From positions 109,081 through 173,080 of the forward strand of contig JAOZIE010000002.1 of assembly GCA_026014485.1 (NCBI GenBank): 64,000 nt of DNA. Reading direction: 5' to 3'. Positions within the stretch are counted from its first letter, which is position 1; each line of letters starts with the position of its first letter. Of the stretch, positions 17,529 to 26,279 are shown in pieces. The notes under the pieces are model-generated. The model had not been told where the DNA came from, ran no database searches, and worked only from the letters and a program-made list of their open reading frames with translations. Position numbers and translations under genes: made by a program. This stretch comes from Candidatus Bathyarchaeota archaeon (GTDB lineage: Archaea > Thermoproteota > Bathyarchaeia > Bathyarchaeales > Bathycorpusculaceae).

Positions 17529-18158
17529 ATGATGTTGAAAAGGGATTTCTATCAAAGAGACCCGCTGACTGTGGCAAAGGAGTTGCTGGGGAAAACTCTG
17601 GTTTACGAATCTTCTGAGGGCGTTATGTCTGGAAAAATCGTTGAAACCGAAGCGTATCTGGGACCTGAAGATAAAGCTTCGCATGCCTACCAAAACCGCC
17701 GTACCGCACGCACAGAAATCCAGTTTGGCCCAAAAGGACACGCCTACCTATACCTCATCTACGGCATGTACTACTGCTTTAACGTAACCGCAGGAGAAAT
17801 CCCAAAGAAACCTGAAGCGGTTTTCTTTCGCGCAATGGAGCCACTGGAAGGCGTCGAATTCATGAAAAAACGGCGTCCTTGCGCAAAAGGGGACATCGCG
17901 CGTTTAGCTAACGGTCCAAGCAGGCTTTGCATGGCGTTGGGTTTATCAAAGCAGCAAAACGGAACCGACCTGTGTGCGCCGCCTTTTTACATCCGAGACG
18001 ACGCCGTTTCTGTTGCCAAAGAAGACATAGTTCAAACTACGCGGATAGGCGTAGACTACGCGGATGAGTGGAAAACTAAGCCTTGGCGGTTTTACATAAG
18101 AGGAAACCCATTCGTGTCCGTTAAAGAGAAAAAACCTGCTCGCCGTTCCGCTGAATAG
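17529..18158 (+). CDS. mpg: 3-methyladenine DNA glycosylase (AAG/MPG family)
   Basis: The track starts at 17334, but that overlaps mgsA; the family N-terminus is MMLKRDFYQRDPLTVAKELLG from ATG 17529 (209 residues). It excises alkylated and deaminated purines. Visible motifs are GKIVETEAYLGPEDKASHAY, which contains the catalytic Glu and the Tyr/His pocket, then GPKGHAYLYLIYGMYYCFNV with the intercalating Tyr region, and LANGPSRLCMALGL. Divergent from mgsA with a short shared spacer. Confidence 0.9.
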   Translation: MMLKRDFYQRDPLTVAKELLGKTLVYESSEGVMSGKIVETEAYLGPEDKASHAYQNRRTARTEIQFGPKGHAYLYLIYGMYYCFNVTAGEIPKKPEAVFFRAMEPLEGVEFMKKRRPCAKGDIARLANGPSRLCMALGLSKQQNGTDLCAPPFYIRDDAVSVAKEDIVQTTRIGVDYADEWKTKPWRFYIRGNPFVSVKEKKPARRSAE

Positions 18159-18312
18159 CTGAGCGTTTTCGGTGCCTATTTTTGTTGGTTCTGTTGGGTG
18201 TGTCAAAGACAAGTGGGTGTTTTTTCCCTTTTAGGTGTTAGGACAATTGTGCACTAATTTGCTGGTGGCTTCTGATTATTGTGCACATTTGTTCTGTTTT
18301 TGTGAAGAAATG

Positions 18313-18323
18313 TTTATATAAAG
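18313..18323 (+). promoter_or_regulatory. TATA box of the Lrp-type regulator gene
   Basis: TTTATATAAAG is a near-consensus archaeal TATA box, about 38 bases upstream of the ATG at 18361 with a purine-rich BRE-like stretch (GAAGAAATG) before it. AGGTGCAG just before the start serves as Shine-Dalgarno sequence. Confidence 0.75.
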
Positions 18324-18360
18324 TTTTATTCCATGAACAAGCATTTCAGGTGCAGCCCCC

Positions 18361-18849
18361 ATGAAACACACTTTGGACAACTGTGACGTCGCCTTAAGCG
18401 GCAAGATTGATAATGTGGATTTGCAAATCCTCAATGTTCTCCAAGAAGAATGCCGCTTAAGCTACAACAAAATCGCCGCAAGAGTCCAAATCTCTGTAGG
18501 CACCGCCTACAATCGCGTCAAAAACTTGGAAGCAAAGGGGCTGCTCAAGGGCTGCTCAGTACTCCTTGAACCGTTGAAGCTGGGCTACCCTTTGACTGCT
18601 GTTGTTTTCGTCCAAGCTGAAGGGGGACACTTTGCATCTGCCGAACAGGAAATTGCAGAAACTGACGGCGTTGTTGCAGTATACGATGTTACAGGGGAAT
18701 TTGATGCTGCCGTAATTGCCAAATTCAAAGACCGCAACGGCTTAAACGCCTTCATTAAACACATAGCCGCTTTACCGTACGTGAAGCGAACCATCACAAA
18801 TGTATCCCTGAACACAGTTAAAGAGGACTTCAGAATTAAACTCCCTTAA
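18361..18849 (+). CDS. Lrp/AsnC family transcriptional regulator
   Basis: 162 residues. The N-terminal HTH is LDLQILNVLQEECRLSYNKI (here DNVDLQILNVLQEECRLS) with recognition helix SVGTAYNRVKNLEAKGLL. The C-terminal RAM/effector domain has TAVVFVQAEGGHF, VVAVYDVTGEFDAAVIAKF and VKRTITNVSLNTVKEDFRI. Such proteins form octamers and respond to amino acids. A strong TATA box lies upstream. An RHH protein follows 30 bases later and a stand-alone RAM protein converges nearby, so this corner is regulatory. Confidence 0.92.
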   Translation: MKHTLDNCDVALSGKIDNVDLQILNVLQEECRLSYNKIAARVQISVGTAYNRVKNLEAKGLLKGCSVLLEPLKLGYPLTAVVFVQAEGGHFASAEQEIAETDGVVAVYDVTGEFDAAVIAKFKDRNGLNAFIKHIAALPYVKRTITNVSLNTVKEDFRIKLP

Positions 18850-18887
18850 CACAAACCTAAAATTCAGAAAATAACGAAGTGTATACT

Positions 18888-19442
18888 ATGCCTAGAAACC
18901 CAACCCGAATTACAGTTGCTTTCGATTCGGCAACGGCGAGTTTGCTAGAGAAAATCACTAAGGAAACGGAGCTTTCCCAAAGCGAAATAATGCGGCGCGC
19001 CCTGAAATTCTACAGCGACAACCAAGCTTTAACGGATCCTGCAACTCGCAAGAAAGCTTACGCCTACATGGAGTTACTGCTGGACGGCGAACACATAATC
19101 CTTGACGTTGACCACTGGCTGCTATTTCTGCGGCTAATCGAGAGCACCCCTGAAAAAGAAAAATTCTGGAACGAACACCGAGAAGTAGCGCGAGCACACA
19201 AAGACCAACTGAAAACCAAAGTGCTTTCGGCAGAGGAGCTTCTTACACGGTTAGAGACCTGCAACTTTTATCGGTTGACCAAAAACTCGGAGCGGGACTA
19301 CACGTTGATTTTCGGTTCTGAGCTGCCAAAGAAGTTTGTTCGCGTGTTTCTGGAAGAATTCTTCTCAGCTATGGCTATCAAAGCGGAAATCAAAGAAAAC
19401 TTCACCAAACTTAACGTAACAGTAAAGCCGACGCCAAGATAA
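18888..19442 (+). CDS. ribbon-helix-helix DNA-binding protein with unknown C-terminal domain
   Basis: 184 residues from ATG 18888 (GTG at 18879 is possible). The N-terminus PRNPTRITVAFDSATASLLE followed by SQSEIMRRALKFYSDN is a CopG/MetJ-type ribbon-helix-helix. The remaining ~130 residues are an acidic mixed alpha/beta domain with LTRLETCNFYRLTKNSERDY and FVRVFLEEFFSAMAIKAEIK. They resemble a sensing domain attached to archaeal RHH regulators, but I do not know its ligand. Likely co-transcribed with the Lrp gene. Confidence 0.75.
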   Translation: MPRNPTRITVAFDSATASLLEKITKETELSQSEIMRRALKFYSDNQALTDPATRKKAYAYMELLLDGEHIILDVDHWLLFLRLIESTPEKEKFWNEHREVARAHKDQLKTKVLSAEELLTRLETCNFYRLTKNSERDYTLIFGSELPKKFVRVFLEEFFSAMAIKAEIKENFTKLNVTVKPTPR

Positions 19443-19479
19443 CCTAGAAAATATAAGAGTACTTTTGGCTGGTTGAAGC

Positions 19480-19713
19480 TTATTCTTCCATCATAATCAG
19501 CGTTAATGTAGAACGGACTTTAGACAGCGAACGAACCTTGTTTGTCACCATCTCTTTTAGTTGATCCATTGTTTCCGCTTTAATCTTTGCGATTATGTCA
19601 TAGACGCCATAAGAGAAGTAGGCTTCTTCAATGCTTGGAACACTTCTCAACTTCTGCAGAACGGTGTCTTCAAATCCAGACTCAACGTTTATCAATACAA
19701 AAGCTCTTGGCAT
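19480..19713 (-). CDS. stand-alone RAM (Lrp effector-binding) domain protein
   Basis: 77 residues with no HTH: FVLINVESGFEDTVLQKL, EAYFSYGVYDIIAKIKAETM and SLSKVRSTLTLIMMEE match the AsnC_trans_reg/RAM fold alone. Such single-domain proteins bind amino acids and can modulate Lrp partners by mixed oligomers. It converges on the RHH gene. Confidence 0.85.
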   Translation of the reverse strand: MPRAFVLINVESGFEDTVLQKLRSVPSIEEAYFSYGVYDIIAKIKAETMDQLKEMVTNKVRSLSKVRSTLTLIMMEE

Positions 19714-19856
19714 ACAACTCTCCCTTAGCTATTGATACAAAGCTTCACCATTAAAATATTTTGCTAGAAAAAACCCAAAGTTGCAGACTTATCCGTTTCA
19801 AGTTTTTGGACTCATGTTTGCATGGGCTTCAGCAGCTAAACCCGAACATCAAGTTC

Positions 19857-20459
19857 TTACAGGTCAAATTTTTGGAGTATCCGTTGCTTGTTGGTCTTAA
19901 CTTTTTTGTCAACTTCAAAATAGAGGTTTCCCCCGTGAGCGTCGATGGCAACAACCAACGGCCCAAACTCTTTCACTTCCAGAACCCACATCGCTTCAGG
20001 CATACCTAAATCCAGCCACTCCACATCCCGAACGCAACATATCGCTTTGGCAGCTAAAACGGCTGCCCCTCCCGTAAACGCGCAGTACACCGCGCCCTCC
20101 TCCGCCATGGCGTCCGTGGTTCGTTGACCCATGCCACCCTTGCCAATGATTATTCGAGGCTTAAAGGCTGATATGAATTCCGCCTCGTAACGGTCCAGTC
20201 TCGTGCTGGTGGTGGGTCCAGCGGCGACCGCAACCCAACTGCCGTCAGGCTGTTTTTTCATAACCGGACCACAATGGTAAACCGCTTGCCCCTCCAAGTC
20301 AACAGGCAAAGGTTTTCCTTCCTTTAGGTATTCTAAAGCGCGTCTGTGCGCTTGGTCGCGGGCAGTCACTACAACGCCAGTGACGTAAAGTACATCGTTA
20401 ACTTTGAGTCGACGCGCATCCTTCTCAGAAATTGGCATCTGCAGTCTATGAATCGCCAT
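19857..20459 (-). CDS. fumB: fumarate hydratase class I, beta subunit
   Basis: About 200 residues from ATG 20459, whose TGATG overlap with the alpha-subunit stop shows translational coupling; GTG 20465 in the track is an alternative. With the alpha subunit it forms the Fe-S fumarase that interconverts fumarate and malate. Motifs: GVVVTARDQAHRRA, YHCGPV, GPTTSTRLDRYE, IIGKGGMG and CAFTGGAA are those of the C-terminal domain of class I hydro-lyases. L-tartrate dehydratase beta subunits are very similar, so the substrate is inferred from the common archaeal role. Confidence 0.9.
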   Translation of the reverse strand: MAIHRLQMPISEKDARRLKVNDVLYVTGVVVTARDQAHRRALEYLKEGKPLPVDLEGQAVYHCGPVMKKQPDGSWVAVAAGPTTSTRLDRYEAEFISAFKPRIIIGKGGMGQRTTDAMAEEGAVYCAFTGGAAVLAAKAICCVRDVEWLDLGMPEAMWVLEVKEFGPLVVAIDAHGGNLYFEVDKKVKTNKQRILQKFDL

Positions 20460-21364
20460 CAGCACTTCCCTGCCCCATTTTTGGTGAGGTATTCAACTGT
20501 TCCGTCAGCGCTGATTTTGGCGGAGGCACGCCTGCAAGCCCAACAGCTAAACGCAACTGCCACGGGGAAAGACGCTGGATGCCTAAACGCAAAATCCACA
20601 TGCGCACCTAGAACCGTTGTTTTTCCTCCTAACCCCATCGGACCGATGTCCGTCAAGTTCGCCGCCTCAACCAGTTCTTTTTCAAGCGCCGCAATTTCGG
20701 GGTCAGCATTAGCTTCGTTTAGAGGTTTCAGCAGTGCCTTCTTTGCCAAAATCATCGCCGCGTCAGCGCCGCCCCCAACCCCTACACCTAATATGGTTGG
20801 AGGACAAGGCTGCGCCCCCGCCTTAACAACGGCATCTAATACAAACCGCTTGAGCCCTTTGACGCCTTCGCCTGGAGAAAGCATGCCCAACGCAGACACG
20901 TTTTCGGAGCCTCCGCCCTTAGGAAAAACCGTAATTTCCACGCTGTCGCCTGAAACGATTTCCCAGTGCACCAGCGGAACCAGCCGCCCTGTGTTGTCGC
21001 CGCTATTCTTAGCTGTGAAAGGATTAACAGCGTTGGGTCTAAGCGGCACCTCAACCGTGGCTCTTCTTGTCGCCTCCACCAAGGCTTTCTCCAGCAGGTT
21101 TAGGTTTTCTGCCTTTGTCCCTGCTTTAACAAAGAAGGTTAAGGTGCCTGTGTCTTGGCAAATGGGAACTTGCTTCTCCTCAGCTAAGGCTACGTTCGCC
21201 AATATGGCTTGGAGCTGAGTTCTGCCGATTTCGCTTGTTTCTTCCCCACACGCTCTGTTTATAGCGTTCTTGATGTCAACGGGCAAGTAAACGACTGCCT
21301 GTTTGATTAAGTTGAACGCGACTGCTTCAAGACTTCTGTTTTCCAGCTTCAACACGTTTCCCAT
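20459..21364 (-). CDS. fumA: fumarate hydratase class I, alpha subunit
   Basis: 301 residues carrying the [4Fe-4S] cluster. The three ligand Cys regions are visible: VPICQDTGTLTFF, AQPCPPTILGVGVGG and the C-terminal FSCWACRRAS. Between them GSENVSALGMLSPGEG and GPMGLGGKTTVLG are family motifs. The oxygen-labile cluster suits an anaerobe. It is first in a two-gene operon with the beta subunit, divergent from radA. The 234-base upstream spacer holds promoters for both. Confidence 0.92.
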   Translation of the reverse strand: MGNVLKLENRSLEAVAFNLIKQAVVYLPVDIKNAINRACGEETSEIGRTQLQAILANVALAEEKQVPICQDTGTLTFFVKAGTKAENLNLLEKALVEATRRATVEVPLRPNAVNPFTAKNSGDNTGRLVPLVHWEIVSGDSVEITVFPKGGGSENVSALGMLSPGEGVKGLKRFVLDAVVKAGAQPCPPTILGVGVGGGADAAMILAKKALLKPLNEANADPEIAALEKELVEAANLTDIGPMGLGGKTTVLGAHVDFAFRHPASFPVAVAFSCWACRRASAKISADGTVEYLTKNGAGKC

Positions 21365-21541
21365 AAAACATTTGATGTTTTGTCTAATAAAATAAGACTG
21401 TACTTATAGTTTGGCATCACCCAACCGCATTCGTACTCCCAAAAGGGCAAAGTTCCTTAAACTATACCTGAGTGTACCCGTGTAGTTTTTCACTTTAACC
21501 TGCCTCTCCCTAAGGGCTAAGCCGTCAGGTTCTTCGCCTAT

Positions 21542-21553
21542 TTTAAATATACC
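21542..21553 (+). promoter_or_regulatory. TATA box of radA
   Basis: TTTAAATATACC, about 50 bases before the radA ATG at 21599, fits the archaeal box A consensus. Confidence 0.6.
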
Positions 21554-21598
21554 TTAAATCAATGTTCCCGTATTCACCTATACAGAATGTGAGACCTA

Positions 21599-22642
21599 AT
21601 GCCCGAAGACGAAAGCATAAACGTTGAAGCCGAAGAAAAAGAAGAATCTGCTGCCCCAAAAAAGCCCAAGTATGAATTCATCGAAGACATTCCTGGAGTG
21701 GGACCCGCCACTTCACAGAAGCTCCGAGAGTTAGGCTACCACACCGTGGAATCGTTAGCTATGGCTACATCCCGTGAACTGGAGCCTGTGGGCGTCAGCG
21801 AAAAGAAATCCTTCCAAATAATCAACGCTGCCCGTTCCGCCGTAGGCATAAACTTCATTCGTGCTGATGAACTATACAACATGCGCAAAGATGTTTTGCG
21901 TTTGACGTCAGGCAGCAAAGCTCTGGACAAGATGATTAACGGCGGCTTAGAAAGCCAGACTATAACCGAATTCTACGGCGAATACGGTAGCGGCAAAAGC
22001 CAGTTCTGCCACCAACTGTGCGTAAACGTTCAGTTGCCGCCTGAACGTGGAGGACTCGGCGGCGGCGCCTTGTACGTGGACACTGAGAATACCTTCAGGC
22101 TGGAAAGAATTATCCAGATGGCTACCCATTTAGGTCTAGACCCCGAGCAGGTGGTCAAAAACATCATTTACGCTGAAGCCTTCACTTCAGACCATCAGAT
22201 GTTCCTCTTGGAGAACGCAGACGAGATAATCAAAGCAAACAACATTAAAATAATCATCATAGACTCGCTTACGGCTCACTTCAGAAGTGAATACATAGGA
22301 CGCGAAATGCTAGCCAGCAGGCAGCAGAAACTCAACAAGCACATGCACAAGCTTATCTCGCTGGCTCGCGCCTTCAACGCCGTTGCCGTGGTGACGAATC
22401 AGGTTATGGCTAAACCAGACCAGTTTTTCGGCGACGCCACACACCCCATCGGCGGACACATAGTCGGGCACACAAGTAACACGAGGATTTACCTGAGGCG
22501 TTCCTCTCGCGGTCCAGTGCGCATCGCACGGCTGGTTTCAAGTCCATATTTGCCTGAGGGCGAGGAAATCCTTAAAGTAACCGAAAACGGTATAGAAGAC
22601 ATCACCGAAGAGGAGAAAGCAGCCAAGACTCGTGGTCGTTAA
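21599..22642 (+). CDS. radA: DNA repair and recombination protein RadA
   Basis: 347 residues, the archaeal RecA/Rad51 recombinase that forms filaments on single-stranded DNA. Residues 1-25 are an acidic tail. A helix-hairpin-helix domain (IEDIPGVGPATSQKLRELGY) is followed by the polymerisation motif region NAARSAVGINFIRADEL. The core has Walker A GEYGSGKSQ, the GGALYVDTENTFR strand, Walker B IKIIIIDSLTAHF and the L2-adjacent NQVMAKPD and GHTSNTRIYLRR. The stop is followed two bases later by a gene for a PIP-box protein, most likely in the same operon. Confidence 0.97.
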   Translation: MPEDESINVEAEEKEESAAPKKPKYEFIEDIPGVGPATSQKLRELGYHTVESLAMATSRELEPVGVSEKKSFQIINAARSAVGINFIRADELYNMRKDVLRLTSGSKALDKMINGGLESQTITEFYGEYGSGKSQFCHQLCVNVQLPPERGGLGGGALYVDTENTFRLERIIQMATHLGLDPEQVVKNIIYAEAFTSDHQMFLLENADEIIKANNIKIIIIDSLTAHFRSEYIGREMLASRQQKLNKHMHKLISLARAFNAVAVVTNQVMAKPDQFFGDATHPIGGHIVGHTSNTRIYLRRSSRGPVRIARLVSSPYLPEGEEILKVTENGIEDITEEEKAAKTRGR

Positions 22643-22644
22643 AC

Positions 22645-23148
22645 ATGCCGGTACCTCAAGCTTTAGTTGCACGATACTTCCAACTTATAGGCTCAAGACA
22701 GTTCACCGAAGCAGAACGCGAACTGGAACGGCTCAAACAGAAAATGCAGAAAACCGAATGGAACAGAGGCTACTTCAGAGCGCTGTACGGCATGTTGCGT
22801 TCCCGAAAAACATCCAACGACAACTACTCTTTTCTCTCAAAGCTTGACTTATCAGATAAACCCGCGCTGCACGGTTACAGACGCGAATTTCTGGATCACA
22901 CAAGAAACGGGCTGCACGGCGATTTTGACCGCGGCTTTTTCTCCGCTTGGGCTGACTGCATGCGCGTTTTTGCCCGCATAGAACTAGCAACGCCCACTTC
23001 TAAGAAATCAGAAGCCGCAACAACCGCAAACGCCCCAGAGGCTCAAATCGAGACGCTCAGAAGCGACAAAAGTCAGGCTACAATCGCTAATTTTTTGAAA
23101 AAGAACGCCGCAGACGCTGAGAAAGCTGGAACTAAAAAAGAAGAATAA
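22645..23148 (+). CDS. RadA-linked protein with C-terminal PCNA-interacting motif
   Basis: 167 residues, not recognised as a named family. Residues 1-115 are a compact helical domain rich in aromatic and basic residues (ARYFQLIGSRQFTEAEREL, NRGYFRALYGML, GDFDRGFFSAWADCMRVF). Residues 116-143 are a low-complexity linker. At about 144 the sequence QATIANFLKK fits the PIP-box consensus Q-x-x-[I/L/M]-x-x-F-[F/L], followed by a charged tail. It follows radA by two bases, so a replication or recombination role at the clamp is a fair inference. Confidence 0.75.
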   Translation: MPVPQALVARYFQLIGSRQFTEAERELERLKQKMQKTEWNRGYFRALYGMLRSRKTSNDNYSFLSKLDLSDKPALHGYRREFLDHTRNGLHGDFDRGFFSAWADCMRVFARIELATPTSKKSEAATTANAPEAQIETLRSDKSQATIANFLKKNAADAEKAGTKKEE

Positions 23149-23160
23149 TTTTTTCTTCTC
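23147..23160. terminator. T-rich terminator between convergent genes
   Basis: TTTTTTCTTCTCTT separates the convergent radA operon and a membrane-protein gene. Confidence 0.4.
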
Positions 23161-23514
23161 TTAAAGTGGACCAAGGATTGCGGTTAGGCTTAGCACCCAG
23201 ACAATTATCCACGTGAAGAAGTAGATGAATATGCCCATGCTCATGAGTTTTGACTGTTTCTCTATTCTTGTGGCGTATTTTGCTTTGATTACGTAGTAAC
23301 TGATTATGTACACGAATAGGGCGATGGTGATTCCGTTTAGCAGCGTGTTAAGCGGCGGGGCACCACCTCCAACAGGTGCAACCAAGTCACGAATCGTCAT
23401 GCTGGGATCTAGTATTGGCCATACTGCAAGTAACCCTGTGCATAATAGCCCCGCGACTGCGCCTAACGCGACTCTTGTCCAGTAAATCTTTGTGAGCGCT
23501 TCCACATTTTTCAT
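23161..23514 (-). CDS. small integral membrane protein
   Basis: 117 residues with three predicted transmembrane segments: about 15-33 (VALGAVAGLLCTGLLAVW), 60-80 (ITIALFVYIISYYVI) and 93-112 (MGIFIYFFTWIIVWVLSLTA). A basic loop KAKYATRIEKQSK lies between the last two. The loop with PVGGGAPPLNTLLNG would face outward. I do not recognise a family; similar three-helix proteins are common in archaeal genomes of this type. Confidence 0.6.
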   Translation of the reverse strand: MKNVEALTKIYWTRVALGAVAGLLCTGLLAVWPILDPSMTIRDLVAPVGGGAPPLNTLLNGITIALFVYIISYYVIKAKYATRIEKQSKLMSMGIFIYFFTWIIVWVLSLTAILGPL

Positions 23515-23657
23515 CCTCGTGAGCGATGCCTTTTGGATTTACATTAAACCTGCAAGTTAATAACTGTTTCAGGAGTCTCCCACAATTAGCTATAGTTTAC
23601 TTGGCGCTTTAGGCTTCTCTAAAAGACGTGTCCAGAAAAATTAGGTGTGAAGAAGGT

Positions 23658-23883
23658 TTGCAGGTTGAGTCTAAGCCTTAATATGTTCGCGGTCCATTGA
23701 GGCGTTGTTTTGGTCGCACCGTGGTCTTTCACCGTTTTGACCACGTCACTCAAAGCCTCGATGCAACATCGCATGTCCAGCCCATCGAGGCAAAGTCTTT
23801 GTCGCGTACCAGTTTTTCGCTGTTTGAACCAGTACGCTCTATGTCTCAATGCATCGCGTTAAAGCGTGCTCCTCAACCTGCAA
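23658..23883. repeat. 226 bp segment bounded by a 12 bp inverted repeat
   Basis: TTGCAGGTTGAG at 23658-23669 returns as its reverse complement CTCAACCTGCAA at 23872-23883. Weaker similarity continues inward (GCCTTAA versus GCTTTAA). The inside holds a 76-codon minus-strand frame (TTG start, no recognised family). It could be a MITE, an insertion-sequence relic or a structured RNA. No target-site duplication was seen at the ends. Confidence 0.45.
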
Positions 23884-24170
23884 TCTATACATATGGGCTT
23901 GGTTTGATATAACTTGTCTTGCACAAAAATTCAGCAAATAAACGTGTATTTCGTGGTGTAATGGTCTGTTTTCTAAATAAATGCGGGATGCGTGCATCAA
24001 CTAATCCCGAGCGGTTGTTTTCGTCGGCAGCGGTTTTAACATAAACTACGCAATTTAACATGAACATGGCAATTTACTGCGAAAAAAGGCTTGCAATCAA
24101 AGGCACCCCAAATTTCGGAAAACAAAAAACTGAAAAAAAACGACACCAAATAGGCGGATACGGCTTGAAA
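23884..24170. other. rest of intergenic region 23515-24170, no gene seen
   Basis: Together with the inverted-repeat element, 656 bases separate two minus-strand genes. This part is A/T-rich with only short frames on either strand. Confidence 0.35.
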
Positions 24171-24536
24171 TTATGTGCTCTCATCTGGCTTTGCTGCTGG
24201 CTGCGCTTCAGACAAGCTTTTGCCACATTGGAAACAGTAAACCGCACTGGCGGCGTTTTTCTCTCCACAGTTTGAGCAAACCACGGGTTCCTTGTACCCT
24301 GCCTTTTGCATGTTTTCCCTTGCCGTTTTAAATGCTACCTGCACTTGTTTGGCAGCTATGTTGAAGGCTTTCTCCATTTCAACGCTCATTTTTGTGAGAG
24401 CCTCCTTAAGTTCCTCTGACGGGGCACCCACCGCTGATGTGTCGGTAACAACTTTTGAACCACAGTTCGAGCAGTACAAGGCGTCTTTTGGGAGTTCTTT
24501 GCCGCAACTAAAGCAATAAGTCATATTTTTCCCCAT
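24171..24536 (-). CDS. double zinc-ribbon protein
   Basis: About 121 residues from ATG 24536 (MGKNMTYCFSCGKELP); the track starts further upstream without a ribosome site. Two zinc ribbons, CFSCGKELPKDALYCSNCG near the N-terminus and CSNCGEKNAASAVYCFQCG near the C-terminus, flank an amphipathic helical stretch (KEALTKMSVEMEKAFNIAAK). The layout suggests a dimerising adaptor or nucleic-acid-binding protein. Function unknown. Confidence 0.7.
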   Translation of the reverse strand: MGKNMTYCFSCGKELPKDALYCSNCGSKVVTDTSAVGAPSEELKEALTKMSVEMEKAFNIAAKQVQVAFKTARENMQKAGYKEPVVCSNCGEKNAASAVYCFQCGKSLSEAQPAAKPDEST

Positions 24537-24620
24537 GCGAGATTGGCGGTTCAAAAATTTAAACTTTGCCTGAATCAAAAATTTCAGAAAAGAAAAAGGA
24601 GAGGGATAGGTTTGTACTGG

Positions 24621-24983
24621 TTAAAGTGCGAGGGCGAGCGAACCCCAAACTACGAAGCCGATTAATCCTAGTATGACTGCTATTGCAGCAAATAACAGTA
24701 TAGTAATGATGCTTATTGCAAATGCTTTTAGCCATCCGCAGTCGAAGAAGTGCTTCACCAGCGCCAGCCAAATGAATAGCACGATGATTGCTGAAGTCCA
24801 GCCTATGAAGAAGTATTCTATTATGCCGCCTATGACTGTTCCCAGAACAACAATCCAAATTGCGTCGGTGAATTTTGCTTTGTCTCTGCTTACCAAGAGT
24901 CTGCCTGCAATCCAAAGAACTGGCGACAGAATTATTATGCGGATGATTAAAGACAGGATTACTGCATCTAAGTTAACTGACAT
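24621..24983 (-). CDS. small four-helix membrane protein
   Basis: 120 residues, nearly all hydrophobic: segments around 5-30, 42-62, 64-80 and 88-116 (IISIITILLFAAIAVILGLI-type). No catalytic motif is visible. It lies between the zinc-ribbon gene and dnaJ, all on the minus strand. Not recognised. Confidence 0.6.
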   Translation of the reverse strand: MSVNLDAVILSLIIRIIILSPVLWIAGRLLVSRDKAKFTDAIWIVVLGTVIGGIIEYFFIGWTSAIIVLFIWLALVKHFFDCGWLKAFAISIITILLFAAIAVILGLIGFVVWGSLALAL

Positions 24984-25085
24984 ATCTTTCGGTCTCCCAA
25001 TTTCTTCCGTTTTCTATAGTCGTGTTGTTTGTTCTTTAAAATTTTTCCGTTCAACGCTCCAAACGGGAAAAGATGACGTTTCACT

Positions 25086-26222
25086 TCAAAACATGAATTT
25101 ATGTCGTTTAGGCTTCACTTCTTCGCCGAACTCTTTAGCCAACTCCTGAAGCAGTTCCCTTTGTTTGGCGGTCAATTTTTCTGGAACAGCAATCCCCACC
25201 TGAACCAGCAGGTCGCCTTTGCCGTAGCCTCTAAACCGCGGCATCCCTTTCCCCTTCAACTTCATGATGTCGCCGACTTGGGTTCCAGGTTGAATCTTAA
25301 CTTTAGTGGGGCCATCCAATGTGGGCACTTCCACTTCGGTTCCTAGCGCAGCTTGCGGGTAACCGATTATCTGCACGTAATGCAAGTCGTCTCCGTCTCT
25401 GACGAACTCTTCATGGGGGATGATGTGAACCAAAACGTACAGGTCGCCTGATTCGCCGCCGTTTCCTGCCATACTGCCTTCGCTTCTGAGCCTAAGCTGG
25501 TAGCCTTCGTCTATGCCAACAGGTATGTTAACCGTGATTTTTCGGCGTCGATTAACTAAGCCTGAGCCTTTGCAGTCCTTGCAGGGCGACTCAACTATCT
25601 TGCCTTTTCCCCTACACTGAGAGCACGGCGCCACCTGAACAAACGTGCCAAAGGCGCTTCTGCGCATATGCTGAATTCTGCCTGCGCCATTGCATTGTGG
25701 GCAAGTTTTGGGTTGTGTGCCTGGAGCCGCTCCTGAACCTCCGCAGACATCGCAACGTTCTGTTCGGGGGATTTCAATTTCTTTTTGAGCCCCTTTAGCG
25801 GCTTCTTCTAACGTGATGTTTAGGTCATAGAGGAGGTCCTGTCCACGGTTAACGCGTTCACCAAAGCCTCCAAACCCTCCGCCGCCGAATCCTCCGCCGA
25901 AAAACATGCGGAATATGTCGCTGAAGCCGCCTCCTATATCTCTGAATATGTCGCTGAAGTCGGCGCCGCGGAATATGTCTTCTTGAGTGTACCGCTGGTC
26001 AAATCCTGCGTGTCCTAATGTGTCGTATTGCTGGCGTTTTTGGTCGTCTGAAAGAACAGCGTAGGCTTCGGAAACTTCTTTGAATTTTTCTTCTGCTTCT
26101 GGTGCCTTGTTCCTGTCAGGGTGGTACTTCATAGCAAGTTTTCGGTAAGAGTCTTTAATCTGGTCTTTCGTGGCGCTTCTTTCAACGCCGAGTACCTCGT
26201 AGAAATCCCTTTTTTCAGCCAT
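25086..26222 (-). CDS. dnaJ: co-chaperone DnaJ
   Basis: 378 residues, full length. J domain 1-70 with YHPDRNK (the HPD that stimulates DnaK); a Gly/Phe-rich linker [16 protein letters not shown]; then four zinc-finger repeats [24 protein letters not shown] and CKDCKGSG; and the C-terminal substrate-binding domains ending [10 protein letters not shown]. It follows dnaK by 57 bases on the same strand, completing a bacterial-style grpE-dnaK-dnaJ operon, which archaea are thought to have gained from bacteria. Confidence 0.97.
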   Translation of the reverse strand: MAEKRDFYEVLGVERSATKDQIKDSYRKLAMKYHPDRNKAPEAEEKFKEVSEAYAVLSDDQKRQQYDTLGHAGFDQRYTQEDIFRGADFSDIFRDIGGGFSDIFRMFFGGGFGGGGFGGFGERVNRGQDLLYDLNITLEEAAKGAQKEIEIPRTERCDVCGGSGAAPGTQPKTCPQCNGAGRIQHMRRSAFGTFVQVAPCSQCRGKGKIVESPCKDCKGSGLVNRRRKITVNIPVGIDEGYQLRLRSEGSMAGNGGESGDLYVLVHIIPHEEFVRDGDDLHYVQIIGYPQAALGTEVEVPTLDGPTKVKIQPGTQVGDIMKLKGKGMPRFRGYGKGDLLVQVGIAVPEKLTAKQRELLQELAKEFGEEVKPKRHKFMF

Positions 26223-26279
26223 ACAGATTAACCGCGGTAAACAAAAAATAAAGGTGGTAGATTAAGACTGTTTCGCTTC

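Noticed and set aside
23619-23849. 76-codon minus-strand ORF in the inverted-repeat element
   Set aside because: TTG start, no ribosome site and no recognised family; kept only as part of the repeat element.
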